DNA from: Schistosoma haematobium
Taxonomy: Eukaryota; Platyhelminthes; Trematoda; Strigeidida; Schistosomatidae
NCBI RefSeq assembly: GCF_000699445.3
Contig: NC_067196.1
Span: 29,966,616-30,030,615 of the forward strand
Length of the DNA stretch: 64,000 nt
Reading direction: 5' to 3'
Shown here piece after piece: positions 60,095 to 64,000 of this stretch. The first letter of the stretch is position 1, and every line of letters begins with the position of its first letter. The translations under genes were made by a program, and so were the position numbers. A model generated the notes under the pieces. That model was not told the origin of the DNA. It searched no databases and was given only the letters and a program-made list of their open reading frames with translations.

Positions 60095-62655
60095 TATATA
60101 AAACACATAATATTAAATAAAATGATCATTAGTATTGTCATACTGCTTTCTTAAATAGTCTATGCTATAAGAGATTAGTGTACAAACAAAGTAGGTTAAA
60201 AATAAACACCGATTTGAAAGTAATTATTATCTATTTTATGAGTAGGTATTGTATGATAATATACATTTATGAGTATAAAAAACAGTCATAAGATTGAAAC
60301 TATATTGGAGAAATAACTGAGAAGCTGTTAGTTATTCATTACAACACTTACTAATAAACATAACTGATACGCCTATCAATTTGTAAGTTCAACTTCAGTT
60401 ACCCATCCAGTGTCATTTAAGTATCAGTCTGGTGATCAATATGCATACATTGCTCTAAGTTAATAGTATGTCATTATTTTTATAAGTCTCCAAAATTATG
60501 AATCAAAAGTATGATATATTGCTCTTGGAATAAACAAAGTTCAACTCTTACAATATTGATTTAGATTTAAGAAACTTGATTCTGGGCTGCTGGTAGATAA
60601 TAAGATCGCTTCATAAATTTATAGTTTCAACGTATTCTCTATTAGTCTATGTATCTATTGGCTCCCGTTCGTATTAGTGAATGGTGAATTTTTACCATAA
60701 GCGTACTAGTTTTACCCCTCATTTCCAGTTCCTCTTACCAGAAGAATATGTAACTGAGTAAACAGCTTTATAAAAGGAATTTTAATGTTTACTATTATTT
60801 GGTCCTGTTAGCATTGATTACTGATCATCAGGTAAAGTTTCTTCTTCTTGTAAATGATAGTACTTTTAATGATTGAACTAAATAAAGCAGGTTACTTAAT
60901 ATTATTTAAATCATATCATGAAAATGGATTCTACCGTACAACAAGTCCCACGTTTAGGAAGTATATGGTAGATTATTATGACGAATCAACGTTCATCAAA
61001 TCAAAATATACTTTTTGAAGAATTACTTAAGGGCGATATAATCGGAAGTCAGTATAATTAACAGATATGTGAAATATGGAAATGGTAGGAAATAGATTCG
61101 ACTGAAATCACAAAGGCTTGTAACGAGTGTAGTACATTTTCTTTGTATGAATAAAGTAGACCCCAGTTGATAATATCTCACTATTCTCTTTCAGAAGATA
61201 GTAAATAAAATGTTGAGTTACTCATCAAGTACATAAGATCTTCAAAATATCATTTGAGCGTCTGGATACTTTCTATATGCAACTAATTTGTTCAAACATT
61301 TTATTATGTAAAATGAATTCGGATTCAATTATATAAAAGATTTATTTAAAAAAGCTTAAGTTAAACAGGTCACTTCAACTTAAATTTGGCGACAAATCAT
61401 CCGTAGTAAATTTTTGAAACATTTGAGATAACCCTAAAGATTTATCATAGAACAATTAAGAATCGTTACCGTCATTTTTGTAAAGTTTCCACTATGATAA
61501 CAAAGGTTCAGTATAACTGTTATATGATCTGTAAGTAAAAATAAATTTCATTCAAAGTCATTCAGTCTCTACTTGATCTGATTCAGTGATTAGACGCTGA
61601 TATCTTATACATGCAACATTTAAGATAGCAAAATCACAAATTATCCCCAAACAACTGAATAGTATATTTTTTGTGTATACATTGCATAATGGTATCAGGA
61701 ATTACATTTGCCGCCTTAATAAAATAAAATCTATTAGCGAATCCTATGTGAGAAGACATTATCTTTGAATAATGTTTTACGTATTTACATGGTGTGACGT
61801 ATTGAGAACTTCAAAGACACTAATTTTGTTTAAGAGTTTTGAAATCTATTATGAACTTCAAGACTTTGGTTATTGAACATCACTCTCCATTTGAATGGAT
61901 GTATCTGGAATATTTAGTTTATTTTAAGCTAATCACTTATTATTTTACTATCGGACTGATGTCAGCAACCCTATTTACTATTAAGCATATCGAAAGGTGA
62001 ATTCTGATACCTTAATAAACTGAAAATATACTGTTTGACTGAAAACCCTCTTTTCTGCAAAAAAAACAGTTCCTGATTTAAAGAAAAAAAACATGACATC
62101 CTATCATAAAATAAATGCATATTACTATTCAAATAAAACTAACTGGTAGCCAAATACTTTGATACCTACTGAAATCCCTTGTACCATGAAAAGATGATAA
62201 TTTCTGACCGATCATATTACCAGTGGATCAATGGTTGTCAAGCCTCCTCTAAGACGAAAACGATTGACTCTACAAATGTGATTCTCTTAATTTATATCTA
62301 TTAAAGTAACCTGCTAAGATCTAGTCGATTTTTGAACTCTGAGTGTGCTTTATCACGTTCTATTTAGTTTGATATCTCTTTTAACTTGATACATTAGATT
62401 AAGTTAATTACCGGAATAAAATTTTATTCACCTGAACCTAAAATCGTTTATAGTTAGCCTTAATTAACTTGAGTCGTAAAGTTGAACAATCAAGATAACC
62501 TAAATCTTATCAGCTGATACGCACAATTCAAGGCATCACAAATCTGTTTAGATAGTACAAGAATGTGTATGTACTTGGTTGTAAAATTTTGAATTAATAG
62601 TTAACGCTGCTATGCTTTGGTGATATTGGTCGCTTCATGTGACCTAGGGTTTAAG
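60095..62655. other. No feature recognised
   Basis: About 2.5 kb of AT-rich sequence without nameable repeats or exons. Confidence 0.5.
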
Positions 62656-62659
62656 AGTT

Positions 62660-62730
62660 TGATGTTAGTTGGACACCTCTGAGGAGCGTGATATTAGAAC
62701 AAGATGGTTAATCAGTGAATCACAGTATTT
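62660..62730 (+). mobile_element. Decayed family B ribozyme remnant
   Basis: CTGAGGAGCGTGATATTAG, AACAAGATGG and ATCAGTG follow the family B order, weakly; compare the right arm at 9289. Confidence 0.35.
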
Positions 62731-62734
62731 ATCG

Positions 62735-63740
62735 GTTCTTCAATCGATATCACGTGAAAATTCCTTTGAATTTTACATTTTTAGTACCATGATTTTTTGA
62801 ATGTTGTTGAGAAACCATTTTCATAACTTAATTCCTGTTATCTGATTACTTGTTTATTTTGAACGAATTCGGATTATTTTGTACGTTTTTTCGTTAACAG
62901 AGCCAGGATTTACGAAACTCATTGTTTTGTTCTCTGATGAACACTTTTAATTCTGATCACGTTAACTATAAAAGAAAAAAAGCAAAGAGAAAAAACAACA
63001 AGTGTATTCATTTATGTTCTTCTTTACCCTCATCGCTTAAGATTCACAATGTGTCTCTAGAATAATAACCCAAATAAAATCCTGATCCAGCAGAATATAT
63101 TAGGCTAGCTTGTTAATTGAGATGGCTTCTTACACAGCACCAAAGATCTTCCTGTTATAAATTGACAGAGGTTACTCAATAAACGCTTTTTTTCACCTTT
63201 GAATTTTCTTAAATTTTAGTTTATTGTTTAAATGAAACAATACTGTTTGGATATTGGACCTACATTTCCGATTTGAGGAAACTGAGGTCACAATTGAGAA
63301 ATTTAAACAACTGATGAATTCAAAGGTTATAAAAGAAAAAGTACATCACAATGCATTATTAGAGTATTATTTTGTGATACTTATGTTTCTATCATTTATT
63401 TGGCTCTAACTGATAATTTATATGCTACTGATTTAAGCACATCTTTGGCTAAAATGAAATGCTGAAAATAAGGAATATCAATAAATGGTAGTTATCCAGT
63501 TACTGGTAATGTTTTATTTTAAAAAATTAAGTACTTCATTCTATTCATCATAGAATAATTTTACGAACTAACTTATTTTGCAAACCTACAGCACATTTAT
63601 CATAAAATTATATGTGATTTATGCTTACATAAGAAAACGAAGAAAAACACAAAATCTTGAATTATTGCAGGTCGTCGATTGATTTTATTTATAAACAATA
63701 TCTTTTATGAGAGAAATAAAAAGCGTTCAGTTTTAATTCA
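62735..63740. other. No feature recognised
   Basis: AT-rich; nothing I can support. Confidence 0.45.
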
Positions 63741-63743
63741 TGT

Positions 63744-64000
63744 ATACTGTTTGATTGGATTTACCTATTGATGATTAGGACTGTAAGTGACCAGTCTCTC
63801 TTGGGATATGCGCATTTTGTGAGAGTTGTTTCATTATTGCCTTAAATCATAAACATTTTATGCAGAAATGAATGATGGCTGACAGTGGATTCCAGGACGC
63901 GTGTTTTGTACTGTCTGGGACTCATCAGATGGATTTGAGTACAGCCCAGAGTTAATATTCACTCAGGCGCTCGAATCTTATACCTTTTGCTTCAAACGCA
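63744..64000 (-). mobile_element. Family A unit, cut by the window edge
   Basis: Minus-strand unit from the end of the tRNA-like B box region (GCTTCAAACGCA at the right edge) through the hammerhead to ATCAATAGGTAAATCC. The core has a canonical CTGATGA (63928-63922), but AAAA replaces GAAA and stem II is damaged, so it should be inactive. Confidence 0.75.

Noticed and set aside
1..64000. CRISPR array, rRNA, bacterial operons
   Set aside because: No regularly spaced short repeats, rRNA-like sequence or dense coding; the sequence is clearly eukaryotic.

Overview
This is AT-rich flatworm DNA, almost certainly from a blood fluke (genus Schistosoma or a close relative). The main evidence is the repeats. 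Many copies belong to the schistosome Sm-alpha type of tRNA-related element that carries a hammerhead ribozyme (HHR). They sit among 3' ends of schistosome-like non-LTR retrotransposons, Penelope-like (PLE) debris and long (TA)n tracts. I cannot fix the species. Most ORFs in the window are chance or repeat-derived.

The one convincing host gene is on the minus strand. A first coding exon (46067 down to 45566) has an N-terminal signal-peptide-like segment and a short Cys-rich motif, and ends in a phase-1 donor. An exon at 1759-1559 encodes a complete ten-cysteine von Willebrand factor C (VWC) domain and is phase 1 on both sides. The phases match, so most of the window may be one intron of about 43.8 kb in a secreted VWC-domain protein gene that continues off the left edge. 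The join is inferred.

Layout: 1-1105, a small tandem duplication and a rearranged Penelope-like element; 1559-1759, VWC exon; 2586-45493, repeat-filled putative intron holding two HHR-bearing SINE-like families (A, Sm-alpha-like; B, tRNA-like head plus HHR plus tail), one third HHR-like repeat (33560-33860), LINE reverse-transcriptase fragments (7719-8027, 10745-11240, 23811-24220), LINE 3' ends (14282, 43984, 57294) and two LTR-like repeats; 45566-46067, first exon; 46068-64000, upstream sequence with more of the same families and long unique-looking AT-rich stretches.

The strongest signal is how the ribozyme elements are built. Ten insertions have flanking 10-14 bp direct repeats that I read as target-site duplications. 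Eight of these are head-to-head inverted (foldback) composites with the tails facing out, so each appears to have inserted as one unit. Two are very short (about 95-100 bp) units that begin at the ribozyme and run to the tail. Short B copies tend to keep an intact catalytic core, while copies with the full tRNA-like head have broken cores. At 34803-34963 an intact hammerhead lies inside a near-perfect inverted repeat with a 12 bp target duplication.
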